Assembly (NCBI RefSeq): GCF_002197815.1
Contig: NZ_NIUB01000005.1
Span: 62,001 to 126,000, forward strand
DNA: 64,000 bases
DNA from: Pseudomonas oleovorans subsp. oleovorans
Lineage (GTDB): Bacteria; Pseudomonadota; Gammaproteobacteria; Pseudomonadales; Pseudomonadaceae
Direction: 5' to 3'
Both the position numbers and the translations under genes were made by a program. The notes below the pieces were generated by a model. That model saw only the letters and a list, made by a program, of their open reading frames with translations, was not told the origin of the DNA and searched no databases. Shown piece after piece: positions 19,632-28,095 of this stretch (within the stretch, counting starts at the first letter, position 1; each line of letters opens with the position of its first letter).

Positions 19632-19922
19632 TCAGCGGTCGTCGGCATGGATCGACGAGGGATGCCGGCACAGCGGCGTGACCTCGATGTCCATGTAGGG
19701 GAACAGCGGCAGTTGCAGCAGGGTGTCGTGCAGCGCCTCGACGCTGGCCACGTCGAATACGCTGTAGTTGGCGTAGTGCCCGGCGATGCGCCACAGGTGG
19801 CGCCAGGTGCCCTCGCGCATCAGGCGCTGGGCCAGTTCCTTCTCCTCGGCCTTGATCTGCGCGGCGCGTGCCGGGTCCATGTCGGCCGGCAGCCTTACGG
19901 TCATCTTTACCTGGAACAGCAT
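19632..19922 (-). CDS. catC: Muconolactone delta-isomerase
   Basis: Isomerises muconolactone to 3-oxoadipate enol-lactone, the last catechol-specific step. The 96-residue product has the compact CatC sequence (MLFQVKMTVRLPADM at the start and an EVTPLCRHPSS end). Its length is that of the family. It begins 16 bases after catB ends and lies 30 bases before catA, so the three are co-transcribed. Confidence 0.96.
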   Translation of the reverse strand: MLFQVKMTVRLPADMDPARAAQIKAEEKELAQRLMREGTWRHLWRIAGHYANYSVFDVASVEALHDTLLQLPLFPYMDIEVTPLCRHPSSIHADDR

Positions 19923-19938
19923 CAGGATTTCCTCCGTT

Positions 19939-21060
19939 TCACTTGCGAGCGAAGAACGCCAGGCGCTCTTCGTCCAGGGTCAGGCCGAGGCCGGGGGTAC
20001 GCGGCACCTGCAGGGCGAAATCGCGGTAGACCGGCGGCTCGCTGACGATTTCCTCGGTCAGCAGCAGCGGGCCGAACAGCTCGGTGCCCCAGGTCAGCTG
20101 CTTGAGGGTGACGAAGGCGTGGGCCGAGGCCAGGGTGCCGATGGCGCCTTCGAGCATGGTGCCGCCGTACAGGGCGATACCGGCCGCTTCGGCGATGGCC
20201 GCAGTGCGCAGCACGGCGCGCGGGCCGCCGTTCTTGGCGATCTTCAGGGCGAACACGCTGGCGGCGCCGTCGGCGGCCAGGCTGAAGGCGTCCTCGACGC
20301 TCTCGATGGATTCGTCGGCCATGATCGGCGCCGGGCTGCGCTGGTTGAGGCGCACCTGGCCGGCGCGGTTGATGCGTGCGATCGGCTGCTCGATCAGGTC
20401 GATGCCGTTGTCGCCCAGCACCCGGCAGGCACGGATGGCCTGGGACTCGTCCCAGCCCTGGTTGACGTCGACCCGCACGCTGGCGCAGTCGCCGAGCGCC
20501 TGCTTGATGGCGATGACGTGGTTGAGGTCGCGCTGCAGTTCGCCGGCGCCGATCTTCAGCTTGAAGATGCGGTGGCGGCGGATGGCGAGCATCTGCTGCG
20601 CCTCGTCGATATCGCGGGCGGTGTCGCCTGAGGCCAAGGTCCAGGCCACCTCCAGGCTGTCGCGCACGCGGCCGCCGAGCAGCTCGCTGACCGCCAGGCC
20701 CAGGCGCTTGCCCTGGGCGTCGAGCAGCGCGCTCTCGATGCCCGACTTGGCGAAGGTGTTGCCCTTGGCCAGCTTGTCCAGGCGCTGCATGCAGGCGTTG
20801 ACGTTGGCCGCGTCCTGACCGCGCAGCGCCGGCGCCAGGTGGCTGTCGATGTTCTGCTTGATGCTCTCCGGGCTCTCGTTGCCGTAGGCCAGGCCACCGA
20901 TGGTGGTGGCTTCGCCGATGCCTTCGACGCCGTCGCTGCAGCGCAGGCGGATGATCACCAGCGTCTGGTTCTGCATGGTGTGCATGGCCAGCTTGTGCGG
21001 GCGGATGGTCGGCAGGTCGACGATGGTCGCCGTCAGGCTTTCGATCAGGACGTGGCTCAT
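19939..21060 (-). CDS. catB: Muconate cycloisomerase
   Basis: Enolase-superfamily enzyme that lactonises cis,cis-muconate to muconolactone, 373 residues. The catalytic lysine lies in FKLKIGAGEL (about residue 169). The three metal ligands lie in RVDVNQGWDE, LIEQPIA and MADESIESVEDA. The start is the ATG of MSHVLIESL at 21060; a longer frame extends upstream only as noise. It starts 59 bases after benK ends. No catR gene is adjacent, which is unusual for catB in Pseudomonas. Confidence 0.95.
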   Translation of the reverse strand: MSHVLIESLTATIVDLPTIRPHKLAMHTMQNQTLVIIRLRCSDGVEGIGEATTIGGLAYGNESPESIKQNIDSHLAPALRGQDAANVNACMQRLDKLAKGNTFAKSGIESALLDAQGKRLGLAVSELLGGRVRDSLEVAWTLASGDTARDIDEAQQMLAIRRHRIFKLKIGAGELQRDLNHVIAIKQALGDCASVRVDVNQGWDESQAIRACRVLGDNGIDLIEQPIARINRAGQVRLNQRSPAPIMADESIESVEDAFSLAADGAASVFALKIAKNGGPRAVLRTAAIAEAAGIALYGGTMLEGAIGTLASAHAFVTLKQLTWGTELFGPLLLTEEIVSEPPVYRDFALQVPRTPGLGLTLDEERLAFFARK

Positions 21061-21119
21061 TTCACTCTTCCAGTCAGTCGCCCCTCTCCTTGCGGGAGAG
21101 GGATCGAGGGTTAAAAGGC

Positions 21120-22460
21120 TCAGGCCTTGGCCGCCGCCATCGCCGCGGACGCCGCCTGGCGCCGCTGGCCGCTGAGGGTGAACACCGCCATGGCCAGGGC
21201 GGCGATGGCGCCGGGCACGGCGAAGGCGATGAAGTTCAGTTGCAGCGGCAGGTTGATCGCCATCAGCGCACCACCGAGCAGCGGCCCGACGATGGCGCCG
21301 TTGCGGCCGATGCCCGAGGCCCAGCCGAGACCGGTGGAGCGGATCGACAGGCCGTAGAACTGCGCGGCGCCGGCGTACAGCAGGATCTGCGTGCCGATGG
21401 TGGTGGCGCCCGCGATGAAGATCAGGCCGTAGAGCACCGGCGTCGGGCTGTTGAAGCCGAGCAGGCTGATCGAGGCGGCGGCGGCGACGAAGAAGGCCAC
21501 CATCACCTTGCCCAGGTTGAAACGGTCGCCCAGCCAGCCGCCGAGAATCGCCCCGGCCATACCGCCGAAGTTCAGCGCCAGCAGAAACGACAGGCTCGAA
21601 CCCAGGCTGTAGCCGGCGTTGGCCATCAGTTTCGGCAGCCAGGAGCTCAGCGCGTAGACCATCAGCAGGCAGCAGAAGAACGCCAGCCACAGGCACAGGG
21701 TGCGCAGCGCGCGGCCGTCACGGAACAGCTCGAAGACGCCGACGCCCTGGCCCTTGGCATCGCTCATCAGCAACTGGTCGGCGGCGTCGAGGGCCAGGCC
21801 CGGCTCGACCTTGGCCAGCACCGCGCGGGCCTGCTCATGGCGACCCTGGCGCACCAGGAAACCCACCGACTCCGGCAGCTTCCACAGGATCAGCGGCAAC
21901 AGCAGCAGCGGCACGGCGGCGGCGAAGAACATCGACTCCCAGCCGAAGCGCGGCAGCATGTAGATGCCCACGCCGGCGGCGAGCATGCCGCCCAGCGAGT
22001 AACCGCTGAACATCACCGCCACCAGGGTGCTGCGCAGGCGCTTGGGCGCGTACTCGTTCATCAGCGCCACGGCGTTGGGCATCAGCCCGCCACAGCCTAA
22101 GCCGGCGATAAAGCGGAAGATGCCGAACTCGGTGGGGTTGCTGGCAAAGCCATTGAGGATGGTCGCCGTGGAGAACAGCACGAAGCAGATGGCGATGCCC
22201 TTCTTGCGCCCGATCCGGTCGGCCAGGGTGCCGAAGCCGAGGGCGCCGAACATCATGCCGAACAGCGCGTAGCTGCCCAGGGCGCCGGCTTCCAACGGGG
22301 TCAGGCCCCACTCCTGCATGATCGACGGCAGCACCACGCCGAAGATGAACAGGTCGTAGCCGTCGAAGATCAGCAGCAGCGCGCAGAGCGCCATGACCAT
22401 CCAGTGGAAGCGGGAAAAGCGTGCGTTGTCGATAACGGGGTGAACGTCTATCTGTCGCAT
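21120..22460 (-). CDS. benK: Aromatic acid:H+ symporter, MFS (BenK-like)
   Basis: Inner-membrane transporter of the AAHS family, probably for benzoate. The 446-residue protein has 12 hydrophobic segments. It has the family's first-helix acidic motif DGYDLFIFG and the MFS loop motif GTLADRIGRKKG between helices 2 and 3. It lies between benD and catB on the same strand, the usual place for benK. PcaK or a muconate transporter are alternatives that sequence alone does not exclude. An A-rich Crc-type motif sits 16 bases before the start. Confidence 0.9.
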   Translation of the reverse strand: MRQIDVHPVIDNARFSRFHWMVMALCALLLIFDGYDLFIFGVVLPSIMQEWGLTPLEAGALGSYALFGMMFGALGFGTLADRIGRKKGIAICFVLFSTATILNGFASNPTEFGIFRFIAGLGCGGLMPNAVALMNEYAPKRLRSTLVAVMFSGYSLGGMLAAGVGIYMLPRFGWESMFFAAAVPLLLLPLILWKLPESVGFLVRQGRHEQARAVLAKVEPGLALDAADQLLMSDAKGQGVGVFELFRDGRALRTLCLWLAFFCCLLMVYALSSWLPKLMANAGYSLGSSLSFLLALNFGGMAGAILGGWLGDRFNLGKVMVAFFVAAAASISLLGFNSPTPVLYGLIFIAGATTIGTQILLYAGAAQFYGLSIRSTGLGWASGIGRNGAIVGPLLGGALMAINLPLQLNFIAFAVPGAIAALAMAVFTLSGQRRQAASAAMAAAKA

Positions 22461-22475
22461 GGCATCGGTTCTCGG

Positions 22476-22490
22476 TTTTGTTTTTGTTGT
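22476..22490 (-). promoter_or_regulatory. Crc/Hfq-type A-rich motif before benK
   Basis: The - strand reads ACAACAAAAACAAAA, containing overlapping AAnAAnAA matches, about 16 bases before the benK ATG. Confidence 0.55.
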
Positions 22491-22509
22491 GAACGGTTCG
22501 GTTGGTGTT

Positions 22510-22568
22510 TGTAGGAGCCCGCTTGCGGGCGATGCTCTTGATGGATCGCCCGCAAGCGGGCTCCTACA
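22510..22568. repeat. Extragenic palindrome between benD and benK
   Basis: Perfect inverted arms with TGTAGGAGCCCGCTTGCGGG ends around a 15-20-base centre. It lies ten bases beyond the benD stop codon. Confidence 0.85.
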
Positions 22569-22577
22569 GGTGATGCG

Positions 22578-23342
22578 TCAGCCCAGATCCCCTCCGCCCA
22601 CCGGCAGGGTCACGCCGGTGATGTAGGAGGCCTCGTCGGAGGCGAGAAAGAGGATCGCGCCGACCTGCTCGTCGATGCTGCCGTAGCGTTTCATCAGGCT
22701 GCTCTCGACGGTCTGCGTGACGATCTGCTGGTACCAGGCCTGCTCCTGCTCGCTCGGCTCGGCGGCGTTGCGCGGGATGCGCCGCGGCGGCGCCTCGGTG
22801 CCGCCGGGGGCGGTGGCGTTGACGCGGATACCGCGCTCGGCGGTCTCGAACGCCAGGCAGGCGGTCAGTGCGTTGACCCCGCCCTTGGCCGCACCGTAGG
22901 GCACACGGTTGACCCCGCGGGTGGCGATGGAGGAGACGTTGACGATGGCGCCGCTGCCCTGCGCCAGCATCTGCGGCAGCGCGGCGTGGCAGCACCACAG
23001 CGTGGGGAACAGCGAGCGACGCACCTCGGCCTCGATCTGCGCCGTTTCGTAGTGCTCGAACGGCTTGGCCCAGATGGTGCCGCCGACGTTGTTGATCAGG
23101 ACGTCGAGGCGGCCGAAGCGCTCGACCGCCGCGCGCATCACGCCCTGGCAGTCGCCGGCCTGCTCCAGGTCGGCAGTCAGGCACAGCACGCCTTCATGCT
23201 CGGCCAGCTCGAACACCAGCTCGGAGCGGTCCACCGCCACCACCTGCGCGCCCTCCTCCAGCAGCCGCTCGGCGACGCGGCGGCCGATGCCCTGGGCGGC
23301 GCCGGTGACCACGGCGACTTTGTCTTGGAAACGCTTGTTCAT
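22578..23342 (-). CDS. benD: cis-1,6-dihydroxycyclohexa-2,4-diene-1-carboxylate dehydrogenase
   Basis: Short-chain dehydrogenase that oxidises and decarboxylates benzoate diol to catechol with NAD+. The 254-residue product shows the cofactor motif TGAAQGIGRR (about residues 14-23), NNVGG, the catalytic serine in NVSSIATRG, and the YxxxK pair in YGAAKGG. It follows benC after a 210-base gap holding two palindromes, which is long for an operon. The shared strand and order still support co-transcription. Confidence 0.95.
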   Translation of the reverse strand: MNKRFQDKVAVVTGAAQGIGRRVAERLLEEGAQVVAVDRSELVFELAEHEGVLCLTADLEQAGDCQGVMRAAVERFGRLDVLINNVGGTIWAKPFEHYETAQIEAEVRRSLFPTLWCCHAALPQMLAQGSGAIVNVSSIATRGVNRVPYGAAKGGVNALTACLAFETAERGIRVNATAPGGTEAPPRRIPRNAAEPSEQEQAWYQQIVTQTVESSLMKRYGSIDEQVGAILFLASDEASYITGVTLPVGGGDLG

Positions 23343-23369
23343 CTGTCGACCTCAATCAAATGGTGCGAC

Positions 23370-23431
23370 CGTAGCCCGGATGCAATCCGGGGCTGGTTCG
23401 TGGACTTACCCCGGATTTCATCCGGGCTACG
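23370..23431. repeat. Palindrome, GTAGCCCGGATG family, copy 1
   Basis: Inverted repeat with GTAGCCCGGATGCAATCCGG and CCGGATTTCATCCGGGCTAC arms around a variable centre. A second copy of the same family lies at 47539-47599. Confidence 0.85.
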
Positions 23432-23455
23432 ACTCTCGATCTGATCGCCAAACTC

Positions 23456-23531
23456 GTAGGAGCGGCTTTAGCCGCGAAGCTCTTGCACACTGGTTCGCGG
23501 CTAAAGCGGTACGCCGCCCGGCCGCTCCTAC
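23456..23531. repeat. Extragenic palindrome between benC and benD
   Basis: GTAGGAGCGGC and GCCGCTCCTAC ends with TTTAGCCGCGAA/TTCGCGGCTAAA inner arms. It is a REP-type element next to the 23370 palindrome, before benD. Confidence 0.8.
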
Positions 23532-23552
23532 AAAAGCACCGGGCTGCGTGCC

Positions 23553-24563
23553 TCAGGCGCTGGCGGCAAACTTCTCGTAGTAGAAATTGGCCGGGGCGAT
23601 GCCCTGCTCGCGGATGTAGGCGCTGACCGCCTCGACCATCGGCGGCGGGCCGCACAGGTAGATGTCCACCTCGCCGTCGTTGAGGTGCTTGGGTTCGATG
23701 TGCTGGGTGACGTAGCCCTTGTGCGGGTAGCTGCTCTCCGGGCTGGCCACGCAGGCGCTGAAGGTGAAGCCGGGGATGCGCGCGGCGAAGGCTTCCAGCT
23801 TGTCCAGCTCGACCAGGTCATGGTCGTGGGTCACGCCGTAGATCAGGTGCAGCGGGTGCGCGCAGCCTTCGGCGGCGATCTTCTCCAGCATCGCGGTGAA
23901 GGGCGCCAGGCCGGTGCCGCCGGCCAGCAGCAGCAGCGGGCGCTTGATCTCGCGCAGGTAGAAGCTGCCCAGCGGGCCGGCCAGGCTGATGCTGTCGCCG
24001 GCCTTGGCCAGGTTGCTCAGGAAGCTGCTCATCAGCCCACCCGGCACGTTGCGGATCAGGAAGCTGACCTCACCGTCCTTCGGCAGACTGCTGAAGGAGT
24101 AGGCGCGGCTCTGCTCGCTACCCGGCACCTGCAGGTTGACGTACTGCCCCGGCAGGAAGGCCAGCTGGCTGAGCGCCTCGCCCTTGACCGACAAGGCGAT
24201 GGTGCTGTCGGAGAGCTTGCGCACCGCGCTGATGGCCGCCTCGAAGCTGGCCTGCTGGGTCTTGCACAGCTGCGACGACGCCGGCACGCGGATCACGCAG
24301 TCGCTCTCGGCGCGCATCTGGCAGGTCAGCACATAGCCCTGCTCGGCTTCGGCCTCGCTCAGGGCGTCCTCGATATATTCCTCGCCGAGGTCGTACTGGC
24401 CGGCTTCGGCGAAGCACTTGCAGGCGCCGCAGGCACCGTCGCGGCAGTCCAGCGGGATATTGATGCCCTGGCGGTAGGCGGCGTCGGCCACCGTTTCACC
24501 CAGGTTGGCGTCGATAAAGCGGGTGACCCCGTCTTCGAAATTAAGGGCGATCTTGTGGCTCAT
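23553..24563 (-). CDS. benC: Benzoate 1,2-dioxygenase electron transfer component (NADH reductase)
   Basis: Passes electrons from NADH to the BenAB oxygenase. The 336-residue protein has three parts. First is a plant-type [2Fe-2S] ferredoxin domain with CRDGACGACKC (about residues 40-50) and a last cysteine in VLTCQM. Next is an FAD domain with RAYSFSS, then an NAD domain with LLLAGGTGLAPF. The length is normal. It follows benB by 82 bases in the usual benABC order. Confidence 0.96.
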   Translation of the reverse strand: MSHKIALNFEDGVTRFIDANLGETVADAAYRQGINIPLDCRDGACGACKCFAEAGQYDLGEEYIEDALSEAEAEQGYVLTCQMRAESDCVIRVPASSQLCKTQQASFEAAISAVRKLSDSTIALSVKGEALSQLAFLPGQYVNLQVPGSEQSRAYSFSSLPKDGEVSFLIRNVPGGLMSSFLSNLAKAGDSISLAGPLGSFYLREIKRPLLLLAGGTGLAPFTAMLEKIAAEGCAHPLHLIYGVTHDHDLVELDKLEAFAARIPGFTFSACVASPESSYPHKGYVTQHIEPKHLNDGEVDIYLCGPPPMVEAVSAYIREQGIAPANFYYEKFAASA

Positions 24564-24645
24564 GGCGCACCTCGCTATGCGGTTGGCGGCGTGCAGAAGC
24601 CCGCGACGGGAGCCGAGGGCTCCCGCCGGCAGCGCTGCAGCGGAT

Positions 24646-25134
24646 TCAGATGTGGTAGACGTCGATGATCTGGCGCACGTAATCGTTCTTCAGCACCACC
24701 TTCTTGGCCTTGATCAGCGGGTTCTCGCCGCGGGTATCCAAGGTGTAGAAACTGCTGCCGTAGAAGTGATCGACGGTCTTGTAGCGAAAGCTCAGGGTGT
24801 GCCAGTTGAAGCGCACCTTGGTCAGGCCCTCGCCCTGCTCGACGATCTCGATGTTGTTGATGTTGTGCGAGGTGCGGGTGTCCGGAATGGTGGCGCTGGA
24901 GCGCTCGGTGCGGATGCGGAACACCCGGTCCTCCAGGCCGCTGCGGTTGCCGTACCAGATCAGCGAGATCTCGGTCTGCGGGTTCTCCACCAACTGGTCG
25001 GCATCGTCCCAGGCCGGCATCCAGAACTCGGCGTCCGGGGCGTACAGCTCCAGCCACTCATCCCATTGCTTGTCGTCCAGGTAGCGCGCCTCGCGGTAGA
25101 GAAAGTCGCGCACGGCGTCATAGGAAAGGCTCAT
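24646..25134 (-). CDS. benB: Benzoate 1,2-dioxygenase beta subunit
   Basis: Small subunit of the Rieske oxygenase that dihydroxylates benzoate. The 162-residue protein starts MSLSYDAVRDFLYREARYLD and contains the WLELYAPDAEFWMP segment typical of ring-hydroxylating beta subunits (cystatin-like fold). It begins directly after the benA stop codon, consistent with stoichiometric translation with benA. Confidence 0.95.
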   Translation of the reverse strand: MSLSYDAVRDFLYREARYLDDKQWDEWLELYAPDAEFWMPAWDDADQLVENPQTEISLIWYGNRSGLEDRVFRIRTERSSATIPDTRTSHNINNIEIVEQGEGLTKVRFNWHTLSFRYKTVDHFYGSSFYTLDTRGENPLIKAKKVVLKNDYVRQIIDVYHI

Positions 25135-26496
25135 TTACGCACCCTCCACGTGGATCAGTTGGTCCTGTTCTTTCTTCACCGCCTGGATCATCTGCTGCTG
25201 CCAGTAGTGGTGCTGCAGCACGAACAGGCCCTCGTCCTCGGTGCGCGCACCGGACAGCAGCGGCTGCAGGTCGATCTCCCGGGCCGAATCGTCGGCGCCG
25301 TCGATCCAGTGCTTGGCGCCGCGGGACATGTCGTTCCACTCCATGGCGCGGCCGGCGAAGCCCTGCTGGCAGGCGCGGAACTCCTCCAGGTCATCGGGGG
25401 TGGCCATGCCGGAGACGTTGAAGAAGTCCTCGTACTGACGGATGCGCCGGGCACGGGCCTCGGCGCTCTCGCCCTTGGGCGCGATGCAGTAGATGGTCAC
25501 TTCGGTCTTGTCCACCGACAGCGGGCGGGCGATGCGCAGCTGCGAGCCGAACTGGTCCATCAGGTACAGGTTGGGGTACAGGCAGAGGTTGCGCGAGTGA
25601 CCGATCATCCAGTCGGCGCGGGCTTCGCCGAACTCGGCGGCGAGGCGCTCGCGGTCGGCGAACAGCGGGCGATCCTCGGGGTTGTCCCAACGGGTCCAGA
25701 GCAGCAGGTGGCCGTTCTCGAAGGAGTAGAAACCGCCGCCCTTCTTGCCCCAGCCGCCGGCGCTCATGGCGCGGATGTCGTCGCCGGCCTCTTTCAGCTT
25801 GCGCTGCTGCTGGGTGGCGGCGTAGTTCCAGTGCACGGCGGTGACGTGGTAGCCGTCGGCGCCGTTTTCCGCCTGCAGTTTCCAGTTGCCCTCGTAGACA
25901 TAGGTGCTGGAGCCGCGCAGCACTTCCAGGCCCTCGCTGGACTGGTCGCAGATCATGTCGATGATCTTCTTCGACTCGCCGAGGAAGTCCTCTAGCGGCG
26001 CCACGTCCTCGCGCAGGCTGCCGAACAGGAAGCCGCGGTAGGACTCGAAGCGGGCGACCTTCTTCAGGTCGTGCGAGCCGTCGCAGTTGAAGCTGTCCGG
26101 GTAGCCGGCTTCCTTGGGGTCCTTGACCTTGAGCAGCTTGCCGCTGTTGTTGAAGGTCCAGCCGTGGAAGGGGCAGGTGTAGCTGGCCTTGTTGCCGCTC
26201 TTGAAGCGGCACAGCATGGCGCCGCGATGACTGCAGGCGTTGATGAAGGCGTTGAGCTCACCGTCCTTGTTGCGCGCGATGAAGATCGGCTGGCGCCCCA
26301 TGTGGGTGGTGTAGTAGTCGTTGACCTTGGGGATCTGGCTCTCGTGAGCCAGGTACAGCCAGTTGCCCTCGAAGATGTGCTGCATCTCCAGGTCGAACAA
26401 CCGGGGGTCGGTGAACATCTCGCGCTTGCAGCGGAAAATGCCCTTGTCCTTGTCTTCTTCAAGCAGGCTATTGAGGTAGTCGAGTCCCAGGTTCAT
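25135..26496 (-). CDS. benA: Benzoate 1,2-dioxygenase alpha subunit
   Basis: Catalytic subunit that converts benzoate to its cis-1,2-dihydrodiol with O2. The 453-residue product has the Rieske [2Fe-2S] ligands in CSHRGAMLC and CPFHGWTF (about residues 88-115). The mononuclear iron histidines lie in [15 protein letters not shown] (about 212-226). Two in-frame ATGs lie six bases apart. I prefer 26496 because GGAG then sits eight bases upstream; from 26502 it would be only two. The promoter shows two BenR sites and the leader a Crc-type motif. Confidence 0.95.
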   Translation of the reverse strand: MNLGLDYLNSLLEEDKDKGIFRCKREMFTDPRLFDLEMQHIFEGNWLYLAHESQIPKVNDYYTTHMGRQPIFIARNKDGELNAFINACSHRGAMLCRFKSGNKASYTCPFHGWTFNNSGKLLKVKDPKEAGYPDSFNCDGSHDLKKVARFESYRGFLFGSLREDVAPLEDFLGESKKIIDMICDQSSEGLEVLRGSSTYVYEGNWKLQAENGADGYHVTAVHWNYAATQQQRKLKEAGDDIRAMSAGGWGKKGGGFYSFENGHLLLWTRWDNPEDRPLFADRERLAAEFGEARADWMIGHSRNLCLYPNLYLMDQFGSQLRIARPLSVDKTEVTIYCIAPKGESAEARARRIRQYEDFFNVSGMATPDDLEEFRACQQGFAGRAMEWNDMSRGAKHWIDGADDSAREIDLQPLLSGARTEDEGLFVLQHHYWQQQMIQAVKKEQDQLIHVEGA

Positions 26497-26509
26497 GGCC
26501 ATGGCTCCG

Positions 26510-26520
26510 TTGTTATTGTT
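26510..26520 (-). promoter_or_regulatory. Crc/Hfq-type A-rich motif before benA
   Basis: The - strand reads AACAATAACAA, a perfect run of AAn triplets abutting the GGAG ribosome-binding site of benA. It is the best Crc/Hfq-type match in the window. Confidence 0.6.
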
Positions 26521-26533
26521 TCAACGGTTCCAA

Positions 26534-26596
26534 GGCTATGCCGCTCGATTGTTCGACAATATCCAGTTAGTGCAGGACCTTTATCCGTTTTCTGCA
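26534..26596 (-). promoter_or_regulatory. benA promoter with two BenR/XylS direct repeats
   Basis: On the - strand two 15-base repeats both fit TGCA-N6-GGNTA exactly: TGCAGAAAACGGATA (26596-26582) and TGCACTAACTGGATA (26574-26560), spaced by seven bases. A weak -10-like CATAGCC lies about 20 bases further (26540-26534). This is the architecture known for XylS at the Pm promoter and for BenR at benA. Transcription would start near 26528. Confidence 0.82.
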
Positions 26597-26663
26597 GAGT
26601 GCGACCAAGGTCGTAGAAGCCTCGTCAGCCGTGGCCTCGGCAGAAGTTCGGAAGGTGGAAAAC

Positions 26664-26701
26664 GTAGGGTGGAAAGCCGCGAAGCGTTTTCCACCTGTAG
26701 C
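26664..26701. repeat. Short imperfect palindrome after benR
   Basis: GTAGGGTGGAAA and TTTTCCACCTGTAG arms around GCCGCGAAGCG. It lies between the benR stop and the benA promoter and could end benR transcription, although no T-run is present. A related GTAGGGTG sequence follows at about 26754. Confidence 0.5.
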
Positions 26702-26790
26702 CAACCGGAAGAGATACGGCGCGTGTTTTATCGGTGGACAAGCTACCCGCTCGTAGGGTGTGCCGTGGGCACCGAAAACACGCGGAGCGA

Positions 26791-27747
26791 TCAGGACTCG
26801 CGGCGACGCAGGGTATCGGAGGGCAGCTCGCCGAAGGCGCTCTTGTAGCTCTCGGAGAAACGGCCGAGATGAAGGAAGCCGTAATCCAGCGCCACCTCGG
26901 TGATATTGCGCACCTTGGCCGAGGGGTCGCTGAGGCAGGCGTGCACCCGCTCCAGCTTGCGCTGGCGGATGTAGTGCTTGGGCGTGGTGCCCAGGTGCTT
27001 GTCGAACAGCCCATAGAGCGAGCGCGGGCTGATATGGGCAAGCTGGGCCAGCTGCTCGAGGCTGATGTCCTGCTTGAGGTTGTCGTCGATGAACTGCACC
27101 AGGCGCTCGAACGAGGGGTTGCTCTCGGCCAGCTCCGCGCGGCTGACGTTGTTGCCGAGCAGGCCGAGCAGCTTGCTGGCGATGATCCGCGTGTAGTGCT
27201 CCTGCACCGAGGGCAGCGACTGCTCGCTCTCGGCCTCGTCGCAGACCAGGCCGAGCAGGTTGGTGAAGCCTTCGAGCTGCTGCAATTGGTGGCGCGAGGC
27301 GAAGCGCACGCCGTCGGCCGGACGCTGCCAGTGGTTGTCGCTGCAGGCGCGCTCGATCAGCTGGGCCGGCAGCTTGACGATGAACTTCTCGCAGTCGTCG
27401 GAATAGGTCAGGTCGACCGGATCGTCCGGGTTGATCAGCAGCAGTTCGCCGGGGGTGAAGTAGTGCTCCTGGCTGTGGCCGCGCCACAGGCAGTGACCCT
27501 GCAGCAACACCTGCAGATGGTAGATGGTCTCCAGCGCTGGCGAGGTGACGCGCACGCTACCACCGTAGCTGATGCGACACAGGTCGAGGCTGGCGAAACT
27601 GCGATGGCTGAGGCTGGCGGCCGGACGGCCACTGCTGGGCAGGCGAATGCAATGCGAGCCGACATGCTGGTTGACGTAGTCGGATACCGCATAGGGGTCG
27701 GCATTGGCGAACAGCCGACTCTTCTCGTTCAGCAGGCGACAGTCCAT
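26791..27747 (-). CDS. benR: AraC/XylS-family activator of benzoate degradation
   Basis: Transcription factor that binds benzoate and activates benABCD. The 318-residue protein has an N-terminal ligand/dimer domain. The C-terminal AraC-type double helix-turn-helix (about residues 205-310) includes LEQLAQLAHISPRSLYGLF and the second-helix signature ITEVALDYGFLHLGRFSESYK. It lies directly upstream of benA on the same strand. Two perfect XylS-type sites precede benA, which supports the assignment over other AraC proteins. An A-rich motif lies 20 bases before its ATG. Confidence 0.93.
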   Translation of the reverse strand: MDCRLLNEKSRLFANADPYAVSDYVNQHVGSHCIRLPSSGRPAASLSHRSFASLDLCRISYGGSVRVTSPALETIYHLQVLLQGHCLWRGHSQEHYFTPGELLLINPDDPVDLTYSDDCEKFIVKLPAQLIERACSDNHWQRPADGVRFASRHQLQQLEGFTNLLGLVCDEAESEQSLPSVQEHYTRIIASKLLGLLGNNVSRAELAESNPSFERLVQFIDDNLKQDISLEQLAQLAHISPRSLYGLFDKHLGTTPKHYIRQRKLERVHACLSDPSAKVRNITEVALDYGFLHLGRFSESYKSAFGELPSDTLRRRES

Positions 27748-27765
27748 GACTCACGGCGCTCTTAT

Positions 27766-27776
27766 CGTTGTTATTT
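27766..27776 (-). promoter_or_regulatory. Crc/Hfq-type A-rich motif before benR
   Basis: The - strand reads AAATAACAACG, containing AAnAAnAA, 20 bases before the benR ATG. benR mRNA is a known Crc target in P. putida, which fits. Confidence 0.55.
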
Positions 27777-27990
27777 GATTGGCGAGTACTGACGGGCCAC
27801 GCAGCCCTCCTCGCTCAAACCATAGATACAGGCAAATGGCCCGCACCTGATCACAAACCGATCAACGGTTGACCGCAGCAGGTTAGCGGTTCGGCGAGCT
27901 TAGGCAATCGGACCTTGGACGAATATCGCCGCGGGCGATTACCGCCCGCTTTCGTGAACTGACGCAATAGGCCGGCGACACCGGCAGTCT

Positions 27991-28075
27991 TCGTAGAAGC
28001 CCCGCCCCGAGGCGAAGCCTTGTCGTTCTGCGTTGTCTGCTCGATCGCTTTCGCCGCGGGGCGCGGCTCCTACGA
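27991..28075. repeat. Extragenic palindrome between pcaR and benR
   Basis: TCGTAGAAGCCCCGCCCCGAG and CGCGGGGCGCGGCTCCTACGA form imperfect inverted arms about 45 bases apart. This is the larger REP family also seen at 34459 and 57693. Confidence 0.75.
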
Positions 28076-28095
28076 ACAAGCGTCGAGGCGGCCGC

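Larger units (their letters stand above)
27748..28095. other. Gap of 348 bases between pcaR and benR
   Basis: No open frame here looks like a gene. The right third (27991-28075) is a palindromic repeat. The rest must hold the benR promoter, but I see no confident -10/-35 or operator. Confidence 0.6.

Noticed and set aside
21120..22460. Naming the MFS transporter pcaK
   Set aside because: It lies between benD and catB, the typical benK position; sequence alone cannot prove substrate, so BenK-like is the better label.
23370..23531. Two neighbouring palindromes that might suggest a CRISPR array
   Set aside because: The units differ in sequence, spacers are not regular and no cas genes are present; they are extragenic palindromes.
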